Assembly: GCF_900182575.1 (NCBI RefSeq)
Contig: NZ_FXSZ01000002.1
Coordinates: 310,001-374,000 of the forward strand
From: Solitalea koreensis
Lineage (GTDB): Bacteria > Bacteroidota > Bacteroidia > Sphingobacteriales > Sphingobacteriaceae
Direction: 5' to 3'
Length of the DNA stretch: 64,000 bases
The notes beneath the pieces were generated by a model, which searched no databases, was not told the DNA's origin, and worked only from the letters and a program-made list of their open reading frames with translations. Every line of letters starts with the position of its first letter. Within the stretch, counting starts at the first letter, position 1. Shown piece by piece: positions 1 to 9,583 of this stretch. Made by a program: the position numbers and the translations under genes.

Positions 1-19
1 ATATGCGTTCGTAGTGAGG

Positions 20-556
20 CTATAACCCCACTACGAAACCTACCCGAAGTAAAGGATTTTGGTAAGGAGAATTTGAAACTTCGTTAACATTATATAATAA
101 CAAAATATCAAGAGCTGAACGTGGCCCGACGCGCTGACGAAGTCCTCCCCCTAAATAAACGTTGTTTAAAGCTCTTCTACTTGAAACTGTAACTTTGTTA
201 GCAAATGCTGACGATTGAACACTTAAGTACTCATACTCAGCCTGTAGAATAATTGGTTTCCACACATTGTAATTAGCAAAAGTACGAGCTCCGTAATTGC
301 TATACCCATAACCTCTATTGCTCAAATACTGGTAAGTGATACCGACACCTATACCTAAATGAGGCACAACCTTATAACCAACCATTGGTGAAAGATCAAT
401 AAAAGTATAAGTACCAAATTGAAGCCCAATATTACCTCCATAAAATATCTTACTTTCACGTGGAGGTTTATCTTCATTTACCAGCGTTGAATCTTCTTGA
501 GCCAGTGAAGAAAGACTGGAAAACACGGCGATAATGATTACAAATAATTTTTTCAT
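20..556 (-). CDS. Small outer-membrane beta-barrel protein
   Basis: This is a 178-residue secreted protein whose first 20 residues form a clear signal peptide (Lys-Lys, a hydrophobic stretch, then SLAQ before the cleavage site). The mature part alternates aromatic and glycine-rich strands, as in small outer-membrane beta-barrels of the Bacteroidota. The open frame continues 11 codons upstream to 589, but that extension runs through the hairpin that terminates the heat-shock gene and would bury the signal peptide, so the ATG at 556 was chosen. No enzyme motif is visible. The function is unknown; a small porin-like or structural membrane protein is the best guess. Confidence 0.75.
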   Translation of the reverse strand: MKKLFVIIIAVFSSLSSLAQEDSTLVNEDKPPRESKIFYGGNIGLQFGTYTFIDLSPMVGYKVVPHLGIGVGITYQYLSNRGYGYSNYGARTFANYNVWKPIILQAEYEYLSVQSSAFANKVTVSSRRALNNVYLGGGLRQRVGPRSALDILLLYNVNEVSNSPYQNPLLRVGFVVGL

Positions 557-570
557 AGACTCAAATGTAA

Positions 571-605
571 ATAAAAAAAACGATGACAAAAGCCATCGTT
601 TTTAA
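571..605 (-). terminator. Rho-independent terminator of the Hsp20 gene
   Basis: An inverted repeat AAAACGATG / CATCGTTTT with an 8-nt loop lies between the Hsp20 stop and the next start. Read on the minus strand it is followed by a run of T residues, so it ends Hsp20 transcription. Confidence 0.75.
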
Positions 606-632
606 CTGCAAAAAGTCCCACTAACTCCCTAC

Positions 633-1079
633 TTATGAAATCTTTATTTGTTTAGGCTTTCCTTGAGCCTCTGCTTTTTTAGGAATATTCAGATGAAGTA
701 CACCATCAATGTATTCAGCCGAAATAGCATCATGATCTACCGATTCAGGTAGATTAAATGAACGCATAAATGAAGAAAAACTAAATTCGCGACGGTGATA
801 ATTTTTAGTCTCTTCGGTAATTTCATTTTCCTTATCTGCAGAGATGGTCAATGTGTTCTTTTCAAGATCGATTTTAAAATCATCCTTTTTGAGTCCGGGT
901 GCAGCTAATTCAACAGTAAAACCATTAGCTGATTCAATTACGTTTACGGCCGGTGAAATATTCTTCGGCTGAATCAAGCCTCCATTAAATAGACTATCGA
1001 AAATATCATTAAACATTGGAGCAAATGGGCTTACTCGTTCAATTTGTTTCGCTGGTGCATTCCATTTAATAACTGTCAT
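633..1079 (-). CDS. Small heat-shock protein, Hsp20/alpha-crystallin family
   Basis: The 148-residue product has the family layout: a short N-terminal arm, an alpha-crystallin beta-sandwich from about residue 40 to 140, and a short tail ending in PKQIKIS. The A-x-x-x-GVL-x-L-x-I-PK signature is seen near residues 120-133. Such proteins are ATP-independent holdases that bind unfolding proteins in the cytoplasm and pass them to DnaK/ClpB. The gene is monocistronic, with a hairpin terminator downstream. Its Shine-Dalgarno sequence is unusually good for this phylum, which suggests high translation on demand. Confidence 0.93.
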   Translation of the reverse strand: MTVIKWNAPAKQIERVSPFAPMFNDIFDSLFNGGLIQPKNISPAVNVIESANGFTVELAAPGLKKDDFKIDLEKNTLTISADKENEITEETKNYHRREFSFSSFMRSFNLPESVDHDAISAEYIDGVLHLNIPKKAEAQGKPKQIKIS

Positions 1080-1086
1080 TTTTATA

Positions 1087-1093
1087 TCCTCCT
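1087..1093 (-). promoter_or_regulatory. Strong Shine-Dalgarno site of Hsp20
   Basis: The minus strand reads AGGAGGA, seven bases before the ATG at 1079. Canonical Shine-Dalgarno sequences are rare in Bacteroidota and I saw none this good elsewhere in the host part of the window. It fixes the Hsp20 start. Confidence 0.7.
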
Positions 1094-1253
1094 ATTTTTT
1101 TATTTTATTATGATGACAGCTATATATCAATGGTTATACCATGAGAAAAAATTAAGTTTTAAAACGTAATAAATAAGCCAAAATGGCATTTGTACTTGTT
1201 TTTAAATGCCATTATTTCCGAATGCATCTCATTTTAAGCTTGAGTATAAACTC

Positions 1254-2681
1254 CTATGGCGTAATTTTTCCGGGATTAAGAATATTTAAAGGATCGAAAA
1301 GGTGCTTAATTCCTCTCATTAGTTCAAGATGAACAGGTTTAAATTTAATATCCATGAATTGTTTTTGTATGTAACCAATACCATGTTCACCAGAGAGCGT
1401 TCCACCTAAGGCAATGGTTGTTTCAAATATTTCACGAATGGCTAAAGGAAGCTGATTATGCCAATCGTCATCACTCAATGATGCCTTTATAATGTTGACA
1501 TGTAAGTTACCATCGCCTGCATGTCCATAACAAATAGACTGAAATCCGTATCTATCTCCCACCTCTTTAATTTTTTGCAATAAAACAGGCAGTTCGGCGC
1601 GTGGAACCACGGTATCTTCTTCCCGATAAACGGAATTCGCTTTCACTGATAAAGGAAGTTTACGACGAATGCTCCATAACTCTTCTTTTTCACGGCTAGA
1701 TTCACCCAACAGTAGATCAGAACAACCAAACCGCTCAAGCACCTCGCTGATTTGCATGCATTCACTGTGCAATTGAATCAAATCATTTCCATCCACCTCA
1801 ATTAGCAAATAAGCTTCTATTCCATCTTTAACTTCGAACTTAATATTATCAAATTTCGTCACCCATTCCACCCCCGATCGTTCCATAAATTCAAGTGCTG
1901 ACGGTGTTATTCCAGCTCTAAAAATTGCGGATACGGCTCCGCACGCTTTGCTTGCAGAAGGAAAAGAGGCCATCATTACCAAGTCATGCTTGGGTTGGGG
2001 TATAAGTTTAACCACTATTTGCGTAATTATACCCAGCGTACCCTCGCTTCCAATCATTAATTGAGTAAGATTATAACCTGATGCATATTTTAGCGTGTTT
2101 GCCCCTGTCCAAATAATTTCCCCATTAGGTAATACTACTTGTAGATTTAAAATATATTCCCGGATAGTACCATATTTTACAACTCTTGGACCTCCTGAAC
2201 CATGTGCAACATTTCCCCCAATAAAACATGAGCCTTTGCTACCCGGGTCAACCGGATAACGCAAGCCTAGTTGCTCAACAACATTTATTAAAACTTCGGT
2301 TATAACGCCAGGTTCAACCGTTGCCTGCAAACTATTTACGTCTATATCAATGATGTGGTTCATGCGTTCCAGAGACAAACTCACCCCTCCAAAAATCGGA
2401 AGAGCACCTCCACTAAGTCCTGTTCCGGCTCCTCGAGGTGTTACTGGTATACTTTCAGAGGTACATATTTTTAAAACAGATGAAACCTGAATAGCATTAA
2501 TAGGCTTTAAAACTGCTTCCGGCATAAAATATAGATCTTCCGTTTGATCTTTAGCGTAATGACTAAGCGTTTCCTGATCTACAAAAACGTTCTCTTCACC
2601 AAGTAGAATTTTAAATTTTTCAAGAACCGCAGTCGTAATCTTATTATACTTATAATACATGTCCGGGCTTGGTATATTCAA
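1254..2681 (-). CDS. FAD-linked oxidase, glycolate/D-lactate dehydrogenase (GlcD) family
   Basis: This 475-residue flavoenzyme has an N-terminal PCMH-type FAD-binding domain, with PRGAGTGLSGG near residue 82 and PVDPGSKGSCFIGGN near 142, and a C-terminal FAD-oxidase domain carrying GHAGDGNLHVN and SGEHGIG, whose histidines are the substrate and metal ligands of the family. Members oxidise 2-hydroxyacids such as glycolate or D-lactate to 2-oxoacids. Which acid is used here cannot be read from sequence. The start overlaps the end of folB by about 30 bases. A later ATG at 2660 is an alternative start, so the two genes are probably co-transcribed with folB first. No GlcE/GlcF partners are nearby. 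Confidence 0.9.
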   Translation of the reverse strand: MNIPSPDMYYKYNKITTAVLEKFKILLGEENVFVDQETLSHYAKDQTEDLYFMPEAVLKPINAIQVSSVLKICTSESIPVTPRGAGTGLSGGALPIFGGVSLSLERMNHIIDIDVNSLQATVEPGVITEVLINVVEQLGLRYPVDPGSKGSCFIGGNVAHGSGGPRVVKYGTIREYILNLQVVLPNGEIIWTGANTLKYASGYNLTQLMIGSEGTLGIITQIVVKLIPQPKHDLVMMASFPSASKACGAVSAIFRAGITPSALEFMERSGVEWVTKFDNIKFEVKDGIEAYLLIEVDGNDLIQLHSECMQISEVLERFGCSDLLLGESSREKEELWSIRRKLPLSVKANSVYREEDTVVPRAELPVLLQKIKEVGDRYGFQSICYGHAGDGNLHVNIIKASLSDDDWHNQLPLAIREIFETTIALGGTLSGEHGIGYIQKQFMDIKFKPVHLELMRGIKHLFDPLNILNPGKITP

Positions 2682-3036
2682 TTGTTATGGAAGAATTAGC
2701 AATTTTTGCAGCAAAGGGTGGGTTTATTTTTTTAATAATAAGACTAACTTTGTTGATCTTTACAGTTAATGCAATAACACGATCAATGATCCGCTGCGCT
2801 ACATGTTCGAGTAATTTTGAAGGCACACGCATTTCTGTAGTCACAATTTCGAACAGGTGCTCATAATTAACAGTTCCAGTAATTTGGTCTGTTTTTGCAG
2901 CATCAGCAAAATCGGTTTCAACTTCAATATCAATAACAAACTTACCACCAATCAGTTGTTCTTCAACATAAAAGCCGTGTTGAGCAAAAACTTCCAATCC
3001 ATTTAGTGAAATTTTATTAATCTTTTGGTATGACAT
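2650..3036 (-). CDS. folB: Dihydroneopterin aldolase
   Basis: The 128-residue protein matches the FolB family in length and motifs: HGFYVEE near residue 20, TVNYEHL near 53, the LLEHVAQRI helix carrying the pterin-anchoring Glu near 73, and the catalytic Lys in KKINPP near 103. It cleaves 7,8-dihydroneopterin to 6-hydroxymethyl-dihydropterin and glycolaldehyde in folate synthesis. It is the first gene of a two-gene minus-strand unit with the FAD oxidase. A forward open frame at 2669-2866 is only its shadow. Confidence 0.93.
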   Translation of the reverse strand: MSYQKINKISLNGLEVFAQHGFYVEEQLIGGKFVIDIEVETDFADAAKTDQITGTVNYEHLFEIVTTEMRVPSKLLEHVAQRIIDRVIALTVKINKVSLIIKKINPPFAAKIANSSITIEYTKPGHVL

Positions 3037-3306
3037 ATGTAAACGGCTTTGGGAATATTAATCTATTAATATGAAAATGAAAATAAGAAACATGAGAATC
3101 ATACCAAAGATACCCCAAATCCATTAATGCAGTATTATTTACTCTCGTATCTAGGTTTATTAACGGAGGGTACATGCAAAAAAAGGTTTAAAAAAAGCCC
3201 ATGCCTAATACCAAAAAAATGTTTACAATGTACAAAACTCTCTATGAGCATGTTGCATCATTTATTGCCGAATTATCTTTATTTTAGCGCCTTACAATTT
3301 ATTTGC

Positions 3307-4563
3307 ATGATCAAAAATTCCTTATCTCCTTTTTTTATCCGCTCCATTTTTTGTATTTCTATCTTCATTTCACCTGTTTTTCTTTATGCACAAGATCTTT
3401 CATCTGATGAACTCTTTTCTAAAGCCAGACAAACGGCTTTTGAACAGAAGAACTACCCTAAAGCAATAACGATCTGTAAACAAGCTTTAATAAAGAGTCC
3501 GGATTATTCCGATATTCGGATTTTCATGGGACGATTATACACATGGACGGATAAACTGGATAGTGCACGAATGGTTTTTGATTATGTATTGAAAAATGAA
3601 GCAGGTAATGAAGATGCATTATTAGCCAGGGCAAGCCTGGAGTACTGGAATGACCATGTAGATAAAGCATTAAATTATTGCGACACAGGCTTAAGTTATC
3701 ACCCGGAATCAACTGACCTGTTATTATTAAAATCTAAAATCCTTAACAGTTTAAAAAGGTATCAAGATGCGCACTCAACGGTTGAAAAATTAGCAAAATT
3801 AGCGCCCCAAAATCCGGATGTACGCGCAATGAGTCAAATTATTAAAGACAACAGCAGTAAAAACAAAATAGGTGTAAGTTATGATTATGTAAAATTTGAC
3901 AAACAATTTGACCTTCCCTGGAATATGCTGAGCTTAAATTATAGTCGCCAAACAGACATGGGATCAGTTGTGGCCCGCGTAAATTATGCAAATCGATTCA
4001 GCAGCAATGGCATTCAGTTCGAAACCGATTTATACCCACACTTGTCAAAAACCTTTTATTGCTATGTAAATGCTGGTTATTCAAGTAATGTTGGTGTGTT
4101 TCCACACTATCGTACCGGCTTTTCATTATATGCCAATTTACCTAAAAGCTTTGAAGCAGAAGCAGGTTTCCGCTTCTTGTATTTCAAGGATGCCACTTGG
4201 ATATATACCTTATCAGCAGGAAAATACTACAAGAATTATTTATTCACGGCTCGAACCTATTTAATCCCGGACCTGAATAAGGTTTCAGTATCTTATTCAG
4301 CGAATATCAGATATTACTATGGTGGTGCCGATGACTATGTAAGTTTTGGCGCTGGAGCAGGTTTATCCCCTGATGAAAGCAACAATGTTTTAATCAATTC
4401 AAACAAGGTACTCAAAGCCTATAGTTTATCATCCGGTTACAATCAATCTTTTAACCGTATGAATATATTATCAATTAACTTTAACTGGCAACAACAAGAA
4501 TACCAGCTAAACACTAAAGGCAACCAATACAACTTAAGCCTAGGTTACCAAAGAAGATTTTAA
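3307..4563 (+). CDS. YaiO-family outer-membrane protein: TPR domain plus beta-barrel
   Basis: The 418-residue protein starts with a signal peptide (about 29 residues, ending LYAQ), then about 150 residues of TPR-like helical repeats, then a beta-barrel domain rich in alternating Tyr/Phe that ends in the aromatic residue Phe, as outer-membrane proteins do. The open frame reaches back to 3127, but those 60 residues lack a signal sequence, so the ATG at 3307 was chosen. A TPR plus barrel layout resembles PgaA/BcsC-type exopolysaccharide exporters. The gene converges on the glycosyltransferase gene and shares four bases (TTAA) with its stop. I infer that it exports the polymer made by that enzyme. 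Confidence 0.82.
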   Translation: MIKNSLSPFFIRSIFCISIFISPVFLYAQDLSSDELFSKARQTAFEQKNYPKAITICKQALIKSPDYSDIRIFMGRLYTWTDKLDSARMVFDYVLKNEAGNEDALLARASLEYWNDHVDKALNYCDTGLSYHPESTDLLLLKSKILNSLKRYQDAHSTVEKLAKLAPQNPDVRAMSQIIKDNSSKNKIGVSYDYVKFDKQFDLPWNMLSLNYSRQTDMGSVVARVNYANRFSSNGIQFETDLYPHLSKTFYCYVNAGYSSNVGVFPHYRTGFSLYANLPKSFEAEAGFRFLYFKDATWIYTLSAGKYYKNYLFTARTYLIPDLNKVSVSYSANIRYYYGGADDYVSFGAGAGLSPDESNNVLINSNKVLKAYSLSSGYNQSFNRMNILSINFNWQQQEYQLNTKGNQYNLSLGYQRRF

Positions 4564-7500
4564 TTAACCGGAAAATATTTTTTATATAAAGAATCAGGGA
4601 GATTTTTTGCGCCCTTAATCATTTTCTCATTTCGCACTTTAAACTGACCAAAAGTGGCTTTTATTCGATTAGCTTCTTCCTGATCTTCGATTAGTTCTTC
4701 ATCCATTGTTGGATAAACCTTAAACAAGGAATTTCCATTTAAGTGGTATTCACCCATTACAAAATCCTCAATACTATTTTTGGTTTGCATCAAAGGATAG
4801 GTATGAATATTTCTGAATTCACGAGCAGTATCCAACCCATTCCCTATCCAAGTAACTAATGAAGGTTTTTTCAAACCATAATGTTGATGCAGAAAAGCAA
4901 GCAAACTTGGAGCAATATCAAAATGTGTTGATACAGAATTAAACGTTGCAGTACGTTTTAGCAACGGGGAATAAATAATTAATGGCACATGATAACGATC
5001 TAATTTTGTATTCATCGGAATCTCAGGCATACGATGGTCGCCGGTTATCAAAAAGATAGTATTCTTAAAATCTGCTCTTTTCGAATAACGATTAAAGAAT
5101 CCCCTGAGGGCATCATCAGCATAGAGAATACTTGCATACTGATCTTTATAATTCCGTGAAATGTTCTTTTTAGCATCATCAAACCTAAGTTCGTTCATGC
5201 GTTGTTCAAATCGTTTAAGATACTTTTCCTGCTCATTAGTCATGAAAGGACTATGGGTAGCTACAGTCAATAAAACGCTTAACTGCGGCTGACTATCCAT
5301 TTGATTTCTCGTATCTAGATAACATCTGAACAATTCTTTATCGTTATAGCCCCATGAATAACCATTTTTCTTCGGCAGCTTCGTATATCCTACCGGAAAT
5401 GTTCCTTCATCGTTAATTTCATCAATGGCATTTTTCTTCAAAAAGATATTCATGTTATCGAATTTGGAATCACCGCCATAGTAGAAGGAAGTTCTGTATC
5501 CATTTAACTTCAGCAGACTCAATAATGACAAATGTGAAGGCATTTGTTCTCCCATTTCTAGAAAACCATTTTTTAAAAACGGCAACGATCCCATCATAGA
5601 TGGAAGCACGGCAAAGGTTCTACCGCCACTACTTAAAAAGTTCTTCCAATACAAGCTTTTTACCGCCAGTGAATCAACAAACGGAGTGAAATTACCTAAG
5701 TAGGCACCTTCATTAGTAAAAGCACGACCTAATCCTTCAACTAACACAATAACAACATTTGGTTTTTCAGCCATTAATGAAAAGAAAGGCGTCAAAACAT
5801 CTGAAGTATTTTCTTTATGTAAAAAGGGATATTGTGGATCAACAGCCGCGAATAAGTCCCCCTCACTAGGCGTAACCTTTTGAGCCGGCTCATTCGGAAA
5901 AAAGTATAAAAACGATTCCTTAAAGAAGAAATCAGATTTATTCAATACCAGATTATTTACATATTCAGATTTAAACAGCATTTTATCAGGCGTAAAACTT
6001 GAGAAAAGAGCTCCAAAAGAAAGCAGTGGTAATACAACAGCAACTAAAGGATGTAGCTTTATTTTTGATGGTAACAATTTAAATGCAAGCCATAGCATAA
6101 TTATTCCCAACAATATACCTGCTAATATTATATTGTTTACGCCTCCGGAAGCCCCGAGTGTTTGCTTTATATCTTTTATAGAATAGCCGTATAGATCGGC
6201 ACCCAAAGGAACCAGTGCGGTACTAAAATAATTGATCAATGCTATTTGAGTAACAGTAAGCACAATAGCAGTAACCACATATATCCTTTTTGCTATATGA
6301 GAAGAGAAAAAACTGATTGCTGTAAAAAGCACATACAAACCACTACTGATTTTCAACCAATAAAGAACATCATTACCCAAAACCTGCAAAAGCGTTATCT
6401 GAATTTGCTCAGGAAACTGATGCTCTAGTCCATTAAAAATAAATTCATAGGTACTTAATGCAAATAGTATGAATAACCATACTAATGAAAAACTGGCGAA
6501 AACAACAGTTGCATGATTAAGTTTATACAGAATTTCTTTCGGTAAATTATTCTCAATTTTAACTTCAGCGTCACCGGCAAAACCAGTACGGGTCATTTCT
6601 CCCCAGGTATTCTTTCTCCTGACTAAATCGATATTGCCTTGAATTGATGACCAAACTACAAAAGGGTGAAAAAGAAAAGGCTCAAGAAAGGCTGTAATTA
6701 CCAACCTTAAAATATCAGAATACCTTTTATACTGATTATACGTCATCACTTCCATCAGTATAGCAAATACCGAATATGTGAACCCAAAAAGCAAGATAAA
6801 CCCCAGTATTAAAAAGAAGAAGGGCCAATTAATAATCCCTAAATAGGCGAACACCAAAAAAACAATGAAGCCTATGGCCTCTATAATTGGTGCAAGATAT
6901 TCAAAAAAGAACCAATATGGGTAACTAAGCATACCTAATAACCCATATTTAGGATTAAAAAAAATGGCACGATGAAGCCATAATGTTTCAATTGTTCCTC
7001 TTGCCCAACGGTTACGTTGCCGTCCCAATATTTTATAAGTATCGGGAGCTTCCGTCCAACATAAAGGATCTGGAATATAGGTTATCTTATAAGGAAGTTT
7101 GCGCATTTCCATATAACGACGCATACGGACAACAAGCTCCATATCCTCACCGACTGTATTATGATTGTAACCTCCACTCTTAATAACAATTTCTTTATCA
7201 AACGCACCAAAAGCTCCCGAAATCAATAACAAGCCATTTAAACGACTCCAGGCCATACGGCCCAACAAAAAAGCACGAATATACTCTAAGGTTTGTACGC
7301 GCGGTAGGAATTTCTTGGGCAAATGAGCCTTCACTAACCGTCCACTTTCTATTATACAGCTGTTGGCAATACGCACCACTCCCCCTGTAGCTATTACACG
7401 TTTATTGTCATTATCTTCCAAGAATGGCTTGGCCATTTTTAACAAAGCATCTTGTTCCAAAATACAATCTACATCTATGCAGACTATATAATCGTGATTA

Positions 7501-7988
7501 GCTATATTGAGACCTACATTTAATGCATCGGCCTTTCCTCCGTTTTCCTTATCAACAACTACTAATTTTCGATATATAGGGTTCCGGCTCTTATAAACGC
7601 CCCTCACCCTTTTGGTGGCTATCTGTTCGTGAACAAAATACTCCGTTTTATAAAGGTCATATGCCTTGATCAGTTTTTCAAGACTATCATCTTTGCTACC
7701 ATCATTAATTATTATTACTTCCAGATTATTATAATGAATAGATAAAAGTGAACGTACATTATCGACCACAGTAACACCTTCATTATAGGCAGGTGCTAAA
7801 ATACTAATACTAGGAGCCTGTGATGATACGGCTAAAAGACGATAATCAGTATTCTTGTTTTTTCTAATGTATTTCCGCGTTTCACCAATTGAATATAAAC
7901 CGATGAAAAGGTAAAATGATATTAGTAGAATTGAATAAATTAAAATACCGTAAGTGAAAAAGTAGAATATAATTTCTCTCCAACTCAT
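4560..7988 (-). CDS. Glycosyltransferase family 2 fused to an LtaS-like phosphoglycerol-transferase/sulfatase domain
   Basis: This 1142-residue membrane enzyme joins two activities. After one N-terminal membrane helix comes a family-2 synthase domain (about residues 55-340) with the DVDC metal motif, VGEDMEL, and QRNRW, the Q-x-x-RW motif of processive synthases such as BcsA and PgaC. Several helices follow (about 350-450), then a second membrane block (about 490-680). The C-terminal domain (about 735-1090) is of the alkaline-phosphatase/sulfatase fold, with VEGLG, a candidate nucleophile Thr in SGGRTFAV, and the metal pair in ITGDHRMP, matching the Glu, Thr and Asp-His set of LtaS. I infer polymer synthesis coupled to phosphoglycerol-type (or phosphoethanolamine) decoration on the outer face. 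Its ATG overlaps the HEAT gene's TGA (ATGA). Confidence 0.85.
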   Translation of the reverse strand: MSWREIIFYFFTYGILIYSILLISFYLFIGLYSIGETRKYIRKNKNTDYRLLAVSSQAPSISILAPAYNEGVTVVDNVRSLLSIHYNNLEVIIINDGSKDDSLEKLIKAYDLYKTEYFVHEQIATKRVRGVYKSRNPIYRKLVVVDKENGGKADALNVGLNIANHDYIVCIDVDCILEQDALLKMAKPFLEDNDNKRVIATGGVVRIANSCIIESGRLVKAHLPKKFLPRVQTLEYIRAFLLGRMAWSRLNGLLLISGAFGAFDKEIVIKSGGYNHNTVGEDMELVVRMRRYMEMRKLPYKITYIPDPLCWTEAPDTYKILGRQRNRWARGTIETLWLHRAIFFNPKYGLLGMLSYPYWFFFEYLAPIIEAIGFIVFLVFAYLGIINWPFFFLILGFILLFGFTYSVFAILMEVMTYNQYKRYSDILRLVITAFLEPFLFHPFVVWSSIQGNIDLVRRKNTWGEMTRTGFAGDAEVKIENNLPKEILYKLNHATVVFASFSLVWLFILFALSTYEFIFNGLEHQFPEQIQITLLQVLGNDVLYWLKISSGLYVLFTAISFFSSHIAKRIYVVTAIVLTVTQIALINYFSTALVPLGADLYGYSIKDIKQTLGASGGVNNIILAGILLGIIMLWLAFKLLPSKIKLHPLVAVVLPLLSFGALFSSFTPDKMLFKSEYVNNLVLNKSDFFFKESFLYFFPNEPAQKVTPSEGDLFAAVDPQYPFLHKENTSDVLTPFFSLMAEKPNVVIVLVEGLGRAFTNEGAYLGNFTPFVDSLAVKSLYWKNFLSSGGRTFAVLPSMMGSLPFLKNGFLEMGEQMPSHLSLLSLLKLNGYRTSFYYGGDSKFDNMNIFLKKNAIDEINDEGTFPVGYTKLPKKNGYSWGYNDKELFRCYLDTRNQMDSQPQLSVLLTVATHSPFMTNEQEKYLKRFEQRMNELRFDDAKKNISRNYKDQYASILYADDALRGFFNRYSKRADFKNTIFLITGDHRMPEIPMNTKLDRYHVPLIIYSPLLKRTATFNSVSTHFDIAPSLLAFLHQHYGLKKPSLVTWIGNGLDTAREFRNIHTYPLMQTKNSIEDFVMGEYHLNGNSLFKVYPTMDEELIEDQEEANRIKATFGQFKVRNEKMIKGAKNLPDSLYKKYFPVN

Positions 7989-9127
7989 GTAGTCTGTTCA
8001 CTTTTAATTTGTTGAATTATATCATACCATGGATATACGTCAGAATGTGTTTGAGATTCTTTTGGGCTAAGCCATTCGCAAAAAGGGCGACGATTGTTTG
8101 TCAGGCCTGAATTTACGAAGGCTTCCAGTAAGGAGAATCCATGGTATTTAGCTAATATTCGAGCTGCTGCCAATTTAATGGAATGATCTTCTGCCTTGAA
8201 TTGGCTTAAAAGAAAAGGAACATCTGTTGTTCCACCTATTGCAAATAAAACATGAAGAGAGGTTAATTGATATTGTTTATTTCCTTGATGATATTTTTGA
8301 ATGAGTAAAGCCGCCGTAGTTTCATCGTATATATGTTGAAAACATTTAACAGCCTCCATCCTTACCTGCATGCTAGGATGAACAAGGCATTGCGCCACAG
8401 TCTGACGTAACTCTAACCGCTGATACATTCCTGACAACTTTAAGGCAAAAACCACAACCGACTCATTTGAAGACTGAAGCCATTTTTCAATGCCGGTAAA
8501 ATTCATAGCTGGTACTCCCGACAATTGCGCAATTAAATTGATTTGCTGCCAGTTGGATAAAGAATAAGGAATAGCATCCAAAAAACGTAAACCTTCAAAA
8601 CCACTTAATTTCACTACCGCAATTTGGGCCTCTTTTCTTACAAATTCATTTCTGTCAGTAGTAAGCAGATGTATTTGCTCCAGTTCTGTTCCTTGTTCCA
8701 TTATGGCTAATTCATGAATCCCTTGAACTTTATAATGCCATAAAAAACTGTTGAGTTTATCAACCGAATCTTCATTCAAGGCTAACTGTTCATATAAATG
8801 CCGCAAATTATCACCGGTAATGCCTGAAAGGTCCCTTTTTGCCCTTAATAATTCATCGGTAATAAATTGGCGAAAATATGAATATCGCAGCATTTTACTA
8901 ACCTTGGCAGGAATTGCAATTTCACCCCCTTCCCAAAAAACAATTGTGCTTATAAATTGCTCAATATATTCTTTTTGTAGGCTTTTACGATGCTCTTGAA
9001 AATTAACAAATAGTAGATAAAGCAGCATGAAACATACCCCAGCAACAAGCAATAATGCAAAAATTATAATTGCTAGTTCAATGCTCCCTACATTAATAGA
9101 AAATGGCGTATTTTTTCCAATTATCAT
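7985..9127 (-). CDS. Membrane-anchored HEAT-repeat protein
   Basis: The 380-residue protein has one N-terminal membrane helix (about residues 15-42) followed by a charged helical domain. The second half is made of repeated helical pairs with HEAT-like spacing (for example VRMEAVKCFQHIYDE and IKLAAARILAKY). HEAT repeats are protein-binding scaffolds. It lies between the receiver gene and the glycosyltransferase and overlaps the latter by four bases, which implies translational coupling. I infer that it is a cytoplasmic-face adaptor that links regulation or assembly to the synthase. No catalytic motif is visible. Confidence 0.75.
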   Translation of the reverse strand: MIIGKNTPFSINVGSIELAIIIFALLLVAGVCFMLLYLLFVNFQEHRKSLQKEYIEQFISTIVFWEGGEIAIPAKVSKMLRYSYFRQFITDELLRAKRDLSGITGDNLRHLYEQLALNEDSVDKLNSFLWHYKVQGIHELAIMEQGTELEQIHLLTTDRNEFVRKEAQIAVVKLSGFEGLRFLDAIPYSLSNWQQINLIAQLSGVPAMNFTGIEKWLQSSNESVVVFALKLSGMYQRLELRQTVAQCLVHPSMQVRMEAVKCFQHIYDETTAALLIQKYHQGNKQYQLTSLHVLFAIGGTTDVPFLLSQFKAEDHSIKLAAARILAKYHGFSLLEAFVNSGLTNNRRPFCEWLSPKESQTHSDVYPWYDIIQQIKSEQTT

Positions 9128-9173
9128 TTACATCAATTACATCAATAAGCAGTTCGTAATTAGCTGTATTGTA

Positions 9174-9545
9174 TTATTGATGTACAAGATTACCTATTAA
9201 CCTCTTCACCCTTACTGACAATTCACCTAAACTAAACGGTTTAGTAATGTAATCATCAGCACCAAGTTGAAAAGCCTCTATCACTACATTCTCCTGGCCC
9301 ATAGCAGATAACATTATAATAGGAATTTTCTCAGCATAAAGTTCTTTTACCTTTCCAATAACCTCAAGACCAGAGGCGTAAGGCATCATCATGTCAGTAA
9401 TCACCAAATCGGGCTGAATCTCATTCAGTTTATTAAGTGCTTCCCGTCCATCTTGCGCTGTAACAACGGTATATCCATCTTTTTTAAGACAAAACTCAAT
9501 CGTTTTCAACATTATTGGCTCATCATCTGCCACCAGAATAATCAT
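9174..9545 (-). CDS. Stand-alone response-regulator receiver domain
   Basis: The 123-residue protein is a complete CheY-like receiver with the acidic pair Asp7-Asp8, the phospho-acceptor Asp51 in VITDMMMP, and Lys102 in ITKPF. No output domain is attached. It lies 38 bases after the hybrid kinase gene and before the HEAT gene, so the likely role is to receive phosphate from the kinase HPt domain and act by protein contact, for example on the HEAT protein or the synthase, instead of on DNA. Confidence 0.9.
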   Translation of the reverse strand: MIILVADDEPIMLKTIEFCLKKDGYTVVTAQDGREALNKLNEIQPDLVITDMMMPYASGLEVIGKVKELYAEKIPIIMLSAMGQENVVIEAFQLGADDYITKPFSLGELSVRVKRLIGNLVHQ

Positions 9546-9583
9546 AAATCTTTATCAATAAAATGCAATAATTAAATAAAACT

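Noticed and set aside
557..589. Longer N-terminus of the first membrane protein
   Set aside because: The extension runs through the Hsp20 terminator and would hide the signal peptide.
2669..2866. Forward open frame over folB
   Set aside because: It is the antisense shadow of the conserved folB coding sequence.
3127..3306. Longer N-terminus of the YaiO-family protein
   Set aside because: The 60 extra residues are lysine- and cysteine-rich with no family likeness, and the signal peptide starts at 3307.
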